Below, piece by piece: positions 9,337 to 17,678 of a DNA stretch of 64,000 nt. Position numbers and translations under genes: made by a program. The first letter of the stretch is position 1. Every line of letters starts with the position of its first letter. Source of the stretch: Eutrophocola sp049446715. Lineage in GTDB: Bacteria; Pseudomonadota; Gammaproteobacteria; Pseudomonadales; Pseudohongiellaceae. The notes under the pieces are model-generated. The model was not told the origin of the DNA, made no database searches, and worked only from the letters and a program-made list of their open reading frames with translations. The stretch is from NCBI GenBank assembly GCA_049446715.1, contig JBMTQX010000005.1:27216-91215 (forward strand), read 5' to 3'.

Positions 9337-9397
9337 TGATTCCCTTTTAAGGTTTTATCGTTCTTTCTTTTAGATTTGCTTTAATTTGTTCCTTTTA

Positions 9398-9930
9398 CAC
9401 CTGCCTGTGGGGCGGTACTTATTTTAAAAGAAGTACCCAAGAAACCTGCTCCCGTTCGCCAGGCCTGCGGCTACCCTCGCAAAAGACCCTTCCCGGCCGG
9501 GCCGGCTTACGCCGCTTTGCGGCGAGGCGCCTGAAAGCCCGCTAGGGCTTTCTTCCTAGAAAAAGCCTTTTCCGAGGCTGGCTCAAGGGGGCATTCACCT
9601 TCGTTTGATGGGAGGCGGAAAAAACATCACCTGACGTCGACAGTGATCCTGCAGCCGAACATGTCCATAGAACAGAAAAAGAGACATTATCTTTTCGAAG
9701 TGCTGACTCTTCGAAGCCAGTTGAGCCCGTTAAGCCCCGCCGAGTGGACGTGGGCTTGCAGGGTCAGCTGGCCAGGGGATGGCCGTCTGAGCGGACCGGA
9801 GGCAGGAGGCCGACTGTCCGCGACCCTTCGCAAGGCCATGGCCGCGAGGGAAGCCGAAGGCCGGGGCGCCCGGGCGGGGTTTTCTTGGGCACTTCTTTTT
9901 TAAAAAGAAGTGCCGCTTCACCGGCAGGTG
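9398..9930. mobile_element. Gene-free 533-bp element with long imperfect inverted ends
   Basis: The two ends of this stretch are inverted copies of each other. The left end reads CACCTGCCTGTGGGGCGG then TACTT...AAGTACCCAAGAAA; the right end, read on the minus strand, gives CACCTGCCGGTGAAGCGG then CACTT...AAGTGCCCAAGAAAA. Roughly 50 bases match with few differences, and each end contains its own palindrome (GTACTT/AAGTAC or GCACTT/AAGTGC). The interior is GC-rich and full of short hairpins, for example AAAGCCCGCTAGGGCTTT near 9535-9552 and GCCGCTTTGCGGC near 9511-9523. No convincing reading frame is present. It looks like a non-autonomous mobile or intergenic repeat unit rather than a decayed gene. 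No target-site duplication was identified. Confidence 0.6.
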
Positions 9931-9953
9931 AAAGCAGTAAAACATATTTGATT

Positions 9954-9989
9954 GTAAGTCGGCATAGAGCAGCAGGGTCGTTTGCTGAC
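9954..9989 (+). repeat. Degenerate REP-like palindrome
   Basis: GTAAGTCGGCATAG then GTCGTTTGCTGAC resembles the GTAG-headed repeats at 23834, 40938, 41053, 44496 and 55615, but several stem bases are changed. It lies just outside the right end of the 533-bp element. Confidence 0.45.
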
Positions 9990-10154
9990 TATATGGGTAC
10001 CCTCCATCATCCCCTTGTGCTTTGCAGTATCGCCGTTATTTGAATACCACGAAGCTATTTGACAGCCCATAGCCTCTATCGCTATGTTTAGCGGGCTTCA
10101 CCAAGCATCAGAATAACCAAAAGATTCATAATAAAAAGTATCAAGGGGAACTCT

Positions 10155-11021
10155 ATGGGCAAGTTGCTTTGCCGCGGGTCAATGCTGTGCCTGCTGTGTT
10201 TTTCCACGCTTTCTGCCTTCGCCGAAAAAAACCTTTCCGGCGTCTGGGTCGGTAACTACAGTGAGGACTACCCGGACCGACTGCCCGGACCGGAACTGGG
10301 TGACTACGGCGGATTGCCAATCAATGACGCCGACCGCCTACGCGCCCAGAGCTGGAGCGCTTCCCTGATTGCCCTGCCGGAATACCAGTGCCGGGTGCAT
10401 CCTTCCGATTACGCCAGCAGCTTTGCCAACATTCGTATCTGGGAAGAACGCGATCCGATCAGTGAGCAACTGATTGCCATTCGTATCCAGCACTTTGCCT
10501 GGCAGACCCGCCGCACCATCTGGATGGATGGCCGCGAACATCCGCCGGCCTTTGCGCAGCATACGGCCATGGGCTTCTCCACCGGGGAATGGAACGGGCA
10601 TCAGCTCAAGATCAAGACCACCCATCTGAAAGAAGGCTGGTTGCGGCGCAACGGCGTGGCCCGCAGTGACCAGGCCACGGTCACCGAATATTTCATTCGC
10701 CATGGTGACTACCTGACCTGGACGGTCATCATCGATGATCCTGTCTACCTGGAAGAGCCGTTTATCCGTAACCGCGACTATATCTATACCATCGATGACC
10801 AGATTGGCAGCTACCCCTGCGATCCCGTCGTCGAGATGGTGCGCGCGCCAGGCTATATACCGCACCACCTGCCCGGCACCAACACCGACATGCTCATTTA
10901 CTCCGAGCGTCATGACATTCCGCTGGAAGCGGCCATGGGGGGACCGGAAAGCATGTACCCCGAGTACGTGGAGACTCTCCGCGAGCTGCCCCGTCCCAGT
11001 GAACTGGAAGGACAGGAGTAA
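10155..11021 (+). CDS. Secreted protein of unknown function (cluster protein A)
   Basis: The 288-residue product has a signal peptide ending near SAFAEK and no recognised catalytic motif. It looks beta-rich, with many aromatic residues. It shares several blocks in the same order with the protein at 11985: an LSGVWV-like start, a GDYGG segment, WLRRNGV followed by a TEY/SEWW stretch, a YLTWTVIIDDP block, and single cysteines in equivalent places (YQCRV in the middle, YPCD near the end). The two are therefore distant paralogues. AAGGGGA ahead of the ATG is a good ribosome binding site. It begins a three-gene operon with an MBL-fold hydrolase and the paralogue, with gaps of 2 and 10 bases. The function is unknown. 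Confidence 0.82.
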   Translation: MGKLLCRGSMLCLLCFSTLSAFAEKNLSGVWVGNYSEDYPDRLPGPELGDYGGLPINDADRLRAQSWSASLIALPEYQCRVHPSDYASSFANIRIWEERDPISEQLIAIRIQHFAWQTRRTIWMDGREHPPAFAQHTAMGFSTGEWNGHQLKIKTTHLKEGWLRRNGVARSDQATVTEYFIRHGDYLTWTVIIDDPVYLEEPFIRNRDYIYTIDDQIGSYPCDPVVEMVRAPGYIPHHLPGTNTDMLIYSERHDIPLEAAMGGPESMYPEYVETLRELPRPSELEGQE

Positions 11022-11023
11022 AC

Positions 11024-11974
11024 ATGATGAAGAATTCAGTCAAAACATTGTTGTCTGCGGCGGCCAGCCTGCTGTTCACGCTGCCGGTTACGGCACAGAA
11101 TTTCGATGAAGTGGAAATCCAGACCCTCAAGGTCAGGGACAACATCTTCATGCTGGTCGGCGCCGGTGGCAACATCACCGTGCAGACCGGGGATGAAGGT
11201 GTACTGATCATCGATACCGAATATGCCGAGCTGTCCGACAAGATCCTGGCGGCCATTCGCGAGTTGTCCGATAAGCCGCTGCGCTACATCATCAACACCC
11301 ATCATCACGGTGACCACGTGGGCGCCAATGCCGAACTGCGTGCGGCCGGGTTTACCCCGGTAGGCGGCAATGTCGGCGGTGATATCGGTGATGCCGGCGA
11401 AGGGGCGCGCATCCTCGCCCATGAAAACGTGCTGTTGCACCTGGCGGCCGATGAGAATGTCTCCACCGAGATGTGGCCGACCATGACCTACTTCACCGAA
11501 AAGCGTGACATCTATTTCAACGGCGAAGGTGTGCGCGTGCTGCACCAGCCCAATGCCCATACCGATGGCGACAGCATCATCTATTTCCGCAAGTCGGATG
11601 TCATCACCACCGGTGATGCCTACATCACGGCGTTCTATCCGTTTATCGACATGTCTTCCGGCGGCACCATCAACGGCTTTATCGATGCCGCCAACGCCAT
11701 TATCGATCTGGCCATTCCTGAATATGGCCAGGATGGTGGCACCCTGGTCATTCCCGGCCATGGTCGCCTGAGCGATATCGGCGATGTCATCAACTGGCGC
11801 GAAATGCTGACGATTGTCCGTGACCGTATCCAGGACATGAAGGATCGCGGCATGACCCTCGAGGAAGTGCTGGCGGCCAGACCAACCCGTGATTACGACC
11901 CGCGCTGGGCCGGGCAGGGCATATTTTCCACGGAGAATTTTGTCACTGCTGCCTACATGACCCTGGACCAGTAA
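11024..11974 (+). CDS. Secreted metallo-beta-lactamase-fold hydrolase
   Basis: The 316-residue protein carries an N-terminal signal peptide (about 24 residues, ending PVTAQ) and the zinc-binding HHHGDH motif at 93-98. Further metal ligands are plausible in NAHTDGD, in TTGDAY and in the late PGHG. The architecture matches the broad MBL-fold family (lactamases, cyclase-like and quinoprotein-relay-like hydrolases); the substrate cannot be read from sequence. AGGAG precedes the start at ideal spacing. It sits between two paralogous secreted proteins, so it probably acts with them in the periplasm. A second protein of the same type is encoded at 39256-40134, with the same zinc motif and a closely similar C-terminal layout. 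Confidence 0.87.
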   Translation: MMKNSVKTLLSAAASLLFTLPVTAQNFDEVEIQTLKVRDNIFMLVGAGGNITVQTGDEGVLIIDTEYAELSDKILAAIRELSDKPLRYIINTHHHGDHVGANAELRAAGFTPVGGNVGGDIGDAGEGARILAHENVLLHLAADENVSTEMWPTMTYFTEKRDIYFNGEGVRVLHQPNAHTDGDSIIYFRKSDVITTGDAYITAFYPFIDMSSGGTINGFIDAANAIIDLAIPEYGQDGGTLVIPGHGRLSDIGDVINWREMLTIVRDRIQDMKDRGMTLEEVLAARPTRDYDPRWAGQGIFSTENFVTAAYMTLDQ

Positions 11975-11984
11975 GGAGATTGCT

Positions 11985-12731
11985 GTGAAGAAACTGACTA
12001 CTCTGTTCGTCCTGCCGCTGGCCCTGCTGACGGCTGTTGCTGTCCACGCACAACCTGGCGGTCAGCCGCAATCGGCCCGTGATGCCGCGCCCATAGACCT
12101 GACCGGGTACTGGGTATCACTGGTTACCGAAGACTGGCGCTTTCGTATGCTGACTGCCCCAGCGGGCGATTACGAGGGTATTGGCCTGACACCGCGGGCA
12201 CGGGAAATTGCCGATGCCTGGGATCCCGCGGCTGATACTGCAACTGGAGAAGCCTGCAAGGCATACGGCGCCGGTGGCCTGATGCGGATACCGACACGCC
12301 TGCACATCACCTGGGACGATGACAACGTGTTACAGGTGGACACCGATGCTGGCCGGCAGACACGCCTGCTGAAATTCGGCCCTGCCCAGGATGGCGCCGG
12401 TGCCGGAACCCTGCAGGGTGTGACCAACGCCCAATGGCTGCTGGAACGGCAAGGCGGGCGCTTTGGTCCGGTCACCTGGGGCAGCATCGAAACCGTGACT
12501 ACCGAGATGGCCCCGGGATACCTGCGGCGCAACGGCGTGCCTTATGGCACACAAGCGGTATTGTCAGAATGGTGGGAGCTGCTGGTCGGTGGTGACGGTA
12601 CGGAATACCTGACCGTGATCTCTGTGCTGGAGGACCCGGAAAACCTGACGCAGCTGTATACCACCAGCGCCAACTTCAAGCGTGAGCCCAACAACCGCAA
12701 CTGGGATCCTGCTGACTGCATGGCTCAATGA
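11985..12731 (+). CDS. Secreted protein of unknown function (cluster protein B)
   Basis: The 248-residue product starts at a GTG preceded by AAGGAG and has a signal peptide ending near VHAQ. After a short low-complexity linker it follows the same plan as the protein at 10155: LTGYWV, a GDYEG segment, a Cys near the middle, YLRRNGV followed by LSEWWEL, EYLTVISVLEDP, and a final PADC. The spacing of the two cysteines suggests a disulfide, which is inference. It is the last gene of the operon and is followed by a strong terminator at 12751-12774. I do not recognise a named family. Confidence 0.82.
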   Translation: MKKLTTLFVLPLALLTAVAVHAQPGGQPQSARDAAPIDLTGYWVSLVTEDWRFRMLTAPAGDYEGIGLTPRAREIADAWDPAADTATGEACKAYGAGGLMRIPTRLHITWDDDNVLQVDTDAGRQTRLLKFGPAQDGAGAGTLQGVTNAQWLLERQGGRFGPVTWGSIETVTTEMAPGYLRRNGVPYGTQAVLSEWWELLVGGDGTEYLTVISVLEDPENLTQLYTTSANFKREPNNRNWDPADCMAQ

Positions 12732-12750
12732 ATAAATCTCGAGAAATAAA

Positions 12751-12774
12751 AAGGCCGCTTATGCGGCCTTTTTT
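12751..12774 (+). terminator. Intrinsic terminator of the secreted-protein operon
   Basis: AAGGCCGC and GCGGCCTT pair around a TTAT loop and are followed by a T run. The A-rich 5' flank (AATAAA) means the hairpin could also work on the opposite strand. Confidence 0.88.
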
Positions 12775-12780
12775 ATTGGA

Positions 12781-12961
12781 GGGCGAGGCCTTCCCACACA
12801 GTCAAAAGCAGGTAGCGTCGCGAGCGAAGCAAGGTCAAGGCAAAAAATATTGAGCACGCAGGTGCGTACTAACAGTGCGTGACTAAGTGGGAAATACTTT
12901 TTAAAGCAGAGATTGCAAGCGCAGCAGCTACAACGATCACCACAAGCTATCAACCAGCTTG
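12781..12961. other. Intergenic stretch, possibly a repeat
   Basis: No coding signal is visible. The sequence contains GGTAGCGTCGCGAGCGAAGC and an alternating purine-rich stretch, and it looks like an intergenic repeat family. No second copy was found in this window, so that remains a guess. Confidence 0.3.
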
Positions 12962-13357
12962 CTAGTCGAAGGTCTCTTCCGAATCAAATCCCCACCCAAA
13001 CCCATCGGAGGGTCTCACAATACTCTCCATGCGCATGCGGTAGTCAGTCTTTTCCCGCGCCGGCTGGCCGGTAATGATGACATCATCCCCGGGTTTGAAG
13101 GAAGTGCGGGTCAGGCCCTGGCGCATCAGCAGGCTGGCGCCGCCCCATTCCACACCCCAGCGCTGCGTAACGCCATTTTCGTCCGGTGCCATGACCATGA
13201 CGGAAGAGTGCGGATTACGAAAATTCATCTGGATCAGCTTGCCACGGATTTCGATCATGGAATCCATGTCGTAGGTGGCCTGAAAGGAATGGTGGCCGAA
13301 GGCGGCCTGGGTCATCAGCAGACCCGTGATCAGACCGGTAATGCGGAACAGTTTCAT
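12962..13357 (-). CDS. Secreted DUF6152-family protein
   Basis: This 131-residue protein has a clear signal peptide ending in AAFG, directly followed by the HHSF motif that opens mature DUF6152 proteins. It continues with a small beta-rich domain containing NPHSSV, a W-rich segment (RWGVEWGG), LKxGD-like spacing (SFKPGDDV) and TGQPA. The family is common in marine and soil proteobacteria, often near other secreted unknowns, and has no assigned biochemical function. The paired histidines after cleavage could bind a metal; this is inference. It faces the secreted operon at 10155-12731 tail to tail and may belong to the same functional set. Confidence 0.8.
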   Translation of the reverse strand: MKLFRITGLITGLLMTQAAFGHHSFQATYDMDSMIEIRGKLIQMNFRNPHSSVMVMAPDENGVTQRWGVEWGGASLLMRQGLTRTSFKPGDDVIITGQPAREKTDYRMRMESIVRPSDGFGWGFDSEETFD

Positions 13358-13457
13358 ACAGGCTTCCCCTTTCTCTAATTATTGTGCCTAGGCGGGGATT
13401 ATAGCGAAAGGCTTGGCACGTTGGCACTCATTTGCATCGGGCTGTTCAGCAGGCATT

Positions 13458-13483
13458 AAAAAACCGGCAGAAGCCGGTTTTTT
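13458..13483 (-). terminator. Intrinsic terminator after rpsT
   Basis: AAAACCGGC and GCCGGTTTT pair around AGAA, and T runs occur on both strands. It sits 27 bases beyond the rpsT stop and would also stop transcription coming from the plus strand. Confidence 0.88.
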
Positions 13484-13509
13484 AAATATAATCAAATACT
13501 TGGAAGCTA

Positions 13510-13779
13510 TTAAGAGGCTTTCAAGGCTTTGACAGCCGAGTTCAGGCGGCTCTTGTGACGGGCAGCCTTGTTGGCGTGGATCATGCCCTTGTCGGCCATC
13601 CTGTCGATAACAGGTACTGCGGACTGGTAGGCTGCTGTGGCCTGGTCGTAGTCCTTGTTCTCAATGGCGGCGTTCACCTTCTTGATGTAGGTACGGACCA
13701 TGGAACGCGCGCTGGCATTGTGTTTGCGGCGCTTTTCAGCCTGTTTTGCCCGTTTGCGGGCCTGTGCGGAGTTAGCCAA
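13510..13779 (-). CDS. rpsT: 30S ribosomal protein S20
   Basis: The 89-residue, very basic, alanine-rich protein starts MANSAQARKRAKQAEKRR and ends in VKALKAS, the standard S20 pattern. S20 binds 16S rRNA early in small-subunit assembly. GGGAG lies just upstream of the ATG. As in Pseudomonas and Escherichia, it is transcribed away from the murJ/ribF cluster. In E. coli the protein represses its own translation; nothing in this leader proves that here. Confidence 0.97.
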   Translation of the reverse strand: MANSAQARKRAKQAEKRRKHNASARSMVRTYIKKVNAAIENKDYDQATAAYQSAVPVIDRMADKGMIHANKAARHKSRLNSAVKALKAS

Positions 13780-14015
13780 AGGAGTCTCCCTGTTCGCTTG
13801 ATTCTTGTTAAATAAAAAGGCGTAAAAGCCGTTAAATTCGTGTGGATCCGGCTATTTTGAGCAGATATTCCCGCTGTCAGCGCCTGATCGCTTCCAACCC
13901 AATGCGGCCGGGCTGAAAAAAGACGCGAACTATGCAGTTTTCGCCCGCTTTTGTCAACTCCGGCGCCTGCTTTTGCCCTCGGTGGCTGTGGTAAGATGCC
14001 CGCTTTATTGGCCAG

Positions 14016-15605
14016 GTGAGAGACCCGTTCAGCGTGCAGGGAGTTGAAGACAGCCCGGAAAAAACCGGGGTTGCCAGATCCAGTCTCGTGGTCTCATCCA
14101 TGACCTTTCTGTCCCGCATTCTGGGGCTGGTTCGCGAGATCGTCTTTGCCGCCGTGTTTGGTGACGGCGCCGCCGCGGATGCCTTCTTCGTGGCGTTTCG
14201 CATCCCCAATTTCCTGCGTCGGCTGTTTGCCGAGGGCGCGTTTTCCCAGGCCTTCGTGCCGGTACTCTCGGAATACCGGAAAAAGCACACCTTCGTGGAA
14301 ATAAAAACCTTTATCGATCAGGTGGCGGGCCGGCTCAGCCTGATCCTGGCCATTGTGACGGTGGTCGGTGTGGTGGCGTCGCCGCTGCTGGCCACGGTAT
14401 TCGCCTGGGGCTACCGGGACACGCCGGACAAGTTTGCCCTGCTGGTGGACATGCTGCGCATCACCTTTCCCTATATTTTGCTGATATCCCTGACCGGGTT
14501 TGCCGGTTCCATCCTGAATTCCTACGGCCGTTTTGCCGTGCCGGCCATGACGCCGGTCTTCCTGAACCTGACACTGATCAGCTGCGCCCTCTGGCTCAGT
14601 CCGCTGATGGCGGAACCGGTCGTGGCCCTGGCCTGGGGTGTGCTGCTGGCCGGCATGATCCAGCTCATGTTCCAGCTGCCTTTCCTGAACCAGCTCAAAC
14701 TGCTGCCGGTACCAACCCTGAAACCGCGCCATGAAGGCGTAAGCCAGGTCATCAGTTTGATGGTCCCGGTCATGTTCAGTGTCTCGGTGGGGCAGATCAA
14801 CCTGTTGCTGGATACCATCCTGGCCACGGCTCTGCAGGGTGATGGCGCGGTCAGCTGGCTGTACTATTCCGACCGCCTGATGGAACTGCCGCTTGGCATT
14901 TTTGCCATCGCTATCGCCACAGTCATTCTGCCCACACTGTCGCGTATTCACGCGGCGGAAGACCATGACAGCTTCCAGGCCACCCTGGACTGGAGTCTGC
15001 GCACCCTCATCCTGGTCGGATTGCCGGCCAGCGTGGCACTGGTGGTGCTGGCCGAGCCATTGATCATCATCATTTACCAGCGCGGTGAATTCGGTCTGGA
15101 TTCGGTGGCCCCGACAGCGGCCAGCCTGAAGGCCTATGCCGTCGGTCTGCTGGGTTTCATGAGTATCAAGGTGCTGGCCACGGCCTATTTTTCCCGTCAG
15201 GACACCAGTACACCGGTGCGCTATGCCGTAACGGCCATGGTCAGCAACATGGTGTTCAATCTCTTGCTGATCATTCCGCTGGCCCATGCCGGACTGGCCC
15301 TGGCCACATCCCTGTCATCCTTCGTCAATGGCGGGCTGTTGCTGCGGGGCTTGTTGCAGCAGGGAGTGTTTCGTTTCGGCAAGCACTGGATTGCCTATCT
15401 GATGCGAACCGGGCTGGCAGTTACCATCATGGTACTGGTCCTGCGCATGCTCTACGGACCCGGCGATTTCAGCACGCTGGCCACCGCGGGAACAGTTGAA
15501 CGGGTGTGGTTCCTGTTTCTGCTCTGTGGTGCCGGGGCACTTGCCTTTGTGGTCAGCTTGCTGGCCCTGGGCATCAGGCCGGCCCATTTCCGCCACAGCG
15601 CCTGA
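14016..15605 (+). CDS. murJ: Lipid II flippase MurJ
   Basis: MurJ (MviN) moves lipid II across the inner membrane for peptidoglycan synthesis. The protein has about 14 predicted membrane helices and the family's N-terminal block VSSMTFLSRILGLVRE, followed by DAFFVAFRIPNFLRR and AEGAFSQAFVPV, nearly identical to the E. coli pattern including the functionally important arginines. The start is uncertain. No ATG lies upstream of the conserved region, so the GTG at 14016 is used; a GTG at 14034 is the alternative. Its length of about 529 residues is slightly longer than E. coli MurJ. ribF follows 81 bases later. Confidence 0.94.
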   Translation: MRDPFSVQGVEDSPEKTGVARSSLVVSSMTFLSRILGLVREIVFAAVFGDGAAADAFFVAFRIPNFLRRLFAEGAFSQAFVPVLSEYRKKHTFVEIKTFIDQVAGRLSLILAIVTVVGVVASPLLATVFAWGYRDTPDKFALLVDMLRITFPYILLISLTGFAGSILNSYGRFAVPAMTPVFLNLTLISCALWLSPLMAEPVVALAWGVLLAGMIQLMFQLPFLNQLKLLPVPTLKPRHEGVSQVISLMVPVMFSVSVGQINLLLDTILATALQGDGAVSWLYYSDRLMELPLGIFAIAIATVILPTLSRIHAAEDHDSFQATLDWSLRTLILVGLPASVALVVLAEPLIIIIYQRGEFGLDSVAPTAASLKAYAVGLLGFMSIKVLATAYFSRQDTSTPVRYAVTAMVSNMVFNLLLIIPLAHAGLALATSLSSFVNGGLLLRGLLQQGVFRFGKHWIAYLMRTGLAVTIMVLVLRMLYGPGDFSTLATAGTVERVWFLFLLCGAGALAFVVSLLALGIRPAHFRHSA

Positions 15606-15686
15606 ACCGGATGCAATATCCCATTTCATTTAACCCTGCCGGGAGCTGACATATAATGTGCGGCTTCTCGCCAGCAACCTGACCTC

Positions 15687-16625
15687 ATGAGTGTGTACTC
15701 CGACTTTGCCAGCTTCCGGCAGGCCTACCCGCATTGCATAGCCACTATTGGCAAGTACGATGGCCTCCATATCGGGCACCAGCAGGTGCTGGATACCCTG
15801 CTGCGCTTGGCCGGGGAAGAGGGGCTGCCAGCGGTGGTCATTCTGAGTGAACCGCACCCTGAGGAATATTTTGCCGGGGCCAACGCCGCCCCGCGCCTGA
15901 CCCGGTTCGAGGACAAGGTCGATTTCCTGCTGGGCCATGGTATCGATGGCGTGTTTCGCTTGGACTTCAATGACACGTTGTGTGAGCTGTCAGCCGAGGA
16001 CTTTATCACCCGCTACCTGGTGGCAGGACTGGGGGTGAAGACATTGATCATTGGTGATGATTTTCGTTTCGGCAAAAATCGCATCGGTGATTTCGACCTG
16101 TTGGTGGCGCGTGGCCGGGAACTGGGTTTTGATGTCATTCGGGAGTTGGGTTGCGAGCTCAATGGTGAGCGCGTCAGCAGTACCCTGGTTAGGCATTACC
16201 TGCAGCAGGGTGAGTGCGAGAAGGTCAGGCAACTGCTGGGACGCTACTACAGCATCAGCGGTGAAGTGGTTGCAGGCAAAAAACTTGGCCGCGAGCTGGG
16301 GACACCGACCGCCAATATTGCCCTGGGTTTCAGCAAGTTGCCCCTGCACGGCATATTCAGTGTGCTGGTCCGGCGCGATGCAGAAGAACTGCAGGGAGTG
16401 GCCAGTATTGGCTTCAACCCAACCGTGGAGGATAGCGGCATACCTCGGCTGGAAGTTTTCCTGTTTGATTTCGAGGGCGACCTGTACGGGGAACAGCTGA
16501 GCGTATCCTTTGTCAAAAAACTGCGCGACGAGGAAACCTATCCTGATCTCGAGACACTGAAGGCGCAAATTGCCGTGGATATCGACCAGGCCAGGCAATC
16601 CCTGGCCGCCTTAACGCACGTATAA
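15687..16625 (+). CDS. ribF: Bifunctional riboflavin kinase / FAD synthetase
   Basis: RibF converts riboflavin to FMN and then FAD. The N-terminal adenylyltransferase domain carries GKYDGLHIGHQ, a slight variant of the usual GxFDGVHxGH, plus a late SSTLVR. The C-terminal flavokinase domain has the GTPTANI motif and ends in a helical segment (EETYPDLETLKAQI). The length of 312 residues is normal. It lies between murJ and lspA. In most gammaproteobacteria ileS separates ribF from lspA, but here only 17 bases do, so ileS must be elsewhere in the genome. Confidence 0.95.
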   Translation: MSVYSDFASFRQAYPHCIATIGKYDGLHIGHQQVLDTLLRLAGEEGLPAVVILSEPHPEEYFAGANAAPRLTRFEDKVDFLLGHGIDGVFRLDFNDTLCELSAEDFITRYLVAGLGVKTLIIGDDFRFGKNRIGDFDLLVARGRELGFDVIRELGCELNGERVSSTLVRHYLQQGECEKVRQLLGRYYSISGEVVAGKKLGRELGTPTANIALGFSKLPLHGIFSVLVRRDAEELQGVASIGFNPTVEDSGIPRLEVFLFDFEGDLYGEQLSVSFVKKLRDEETYPDLETLKAQIAVDIDQARQSLAALTHV

Positions 16626-16642
16626 ACCAAACCAGTCCGATC

Positions 16643-17173
16643 ATGAGCGACACAACGACCTCAGTGAATGAAGACAGCGGACATCCTGGCCTGCCCGTGC
16701 TGTTTACACTGGCCGGTATAGTGGCGGTCACGGACCGAGTAACCAAGGTCCTGTGTAATGCCAACCTTGTTGAAGGCATGCCTGTCACCGTGTTTCCGGG
16801 TTTTGACCTATTGCTGGGTTACAACGCGGGTGCCGCCTTCAGTTTTCTCAATGATGCCGGTGGCTGGCAGCGCTGGTTCCTGACGGCCATTTCAGCCTCG
16901 ATCAGTGTTGCGCTATCGGTGTGGCTGGTCAAACTGCCGCGTTTTCAGAGGCTGCTCGGGTTTGCCCTGGCCCTGATCCTCGGAGGCGCCCTGGGCAACC
17001 TTTACGACCGGGCCCTGACCGGTTACGTGATCGATTTCATCAGTGTTTATTATGAAGACTACCGTTTTGCCACATTCAACATTGCTGATGCCGCCATCAG
17101 TGTGGGGGCGGCACTGATGGTGCTCGATATGGTAATGGATGATCGTTCCGGCAAAAGCGGGGGCAATGCCTGA
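16643..17173 (+). CDS. lspA: Lipoprotein signal peptidase (signal peptidase II)
   Basis: LspA cleaves the signal peptide of prolipoproteins after diacylglyceryl modification. The 176-residue protein has four membrane helices and both catalytic aspartates in their normal context: Asp122 in GNLYDR and Asp149 in NIADAAI. The conserved NAGAAFSF segment is also present. The N terminus is about ten residues longer than E. coli LspA and polar. The 3' end overlaps the chosen start of fkpB by eight bases, so translation is probably coupled. Confidence 0.96.
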   Translation: MSDTTTSVNEDSGHPGLPVLFTLAGIVAVTDRVTKVLCNANLVEGMPVTVFPGFDLLLGYNAGAAFSFLNDAGGWQRWFLTAISASISVALSVWLVKLPRFQRLLGFALALILGGALGNLYDRALTGYVIDFISVYYEDYRFATFNIADAAISVGAALMVLDMVMDDRSGKSGGNA

Positions 17174-17678
17174 GATGGACAGGATTTCAATCACTGACAT
17201 CACAGACGCCGACCGGAAGCCGGCGGCACAGGACGATGGCTACGACGCTGACCAGGTCAGCCACGGCAAGGAAGTCACCCTGCATTTCCAGCTGTCACTC
17301 ACTGATGGCAGCGTCGTTGACAGCAACTTCGAGACGGCGCCGGCAACCTTCACGGTGGGGGATGGCAACCTGCCGCCGGGTTTCGAGCAGGTGATATATG
17401 GCCTGCGTGCCGGGGAGGAATCCCGGGTCATCATTGCAAAAGACGATGCCTTTGGCCCCCACAATCCTGACAATGTCCAGGTTTTTCCCCGCTATCGTTT
17501 TCCCGCCGACTTGGCCATGGAGGAGGGGCTGGTGATAAACTTTGCTGACCAGGTCGGCAATGACCAGCCTGGTGTGATCACGGCATTCGATGCCGGACGC
17601 GTCACAGTCGATTTCAATCACCCGCTGGCAGGCCGCGAGATCGTGTTCCATGTCAAAGTCATTACAGTGAAATCATGA
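17166..17678 (+). CDS. fkpB: FKBP-type peptidyl-prolyl isomerase (SlpA/FkpB type)
   Basis: The product resembles the short FKBPs that sit between lspA and ispH in many gammaproteobacteria and bind translating ribosomes. Visible blocks are VTLHFQLSLTDGSVVDSNF, FTVGDGNLPPGFE and the insert-in-flap region AFGPHNPDNVQ. The frame is open upstream to 17139, but the ATG at 17166, preceded by a G-rich stretch, is the more natural start and overlaps lspA by eight bases. An alternative ATG lies at 17175. The stop overlaps the ispH start in an ATGA junction. The N-terminal tail of about 35 residues is longer than in E. coli FkpB. Confidence 0.9.
   Translation: MPEMDRISITDITDADRKPAAQDDGYDADQVSHGKEVTLHFQLSLTDGSVVDSNFETAPATFTVGDGNLPPGFEQVIYGLRAGEESRVIIAKDDAFGPHNPDNVQVFPRYRFPADLAMEEGLVINFADQVGNDQPGVITAFDAGRVTVDFNHPLAGREIVFHVKVITVKS

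Noticed and set aside
9643..9903. Short plus-strand frames inside the 533-bp element
   Set aside because: They cover the inverted end and hairpin sequences, have proline/arginine-rich translations and no ribosome binding site.
12759..12953. A 64-codon Cys-rich minus-strand frame
   Set aside because: It lies in what looks like an intergenic repeat and partly in the terminator; the cysteines come from the base composition.
14094..15287. A 397-codon open frame antisense to murJ
   Set aside because: Its translation is rich in Gln, His and Gly without any domain, typical of the reverse of a GC-rich coding strand, and murJ itself is beyond doubt.
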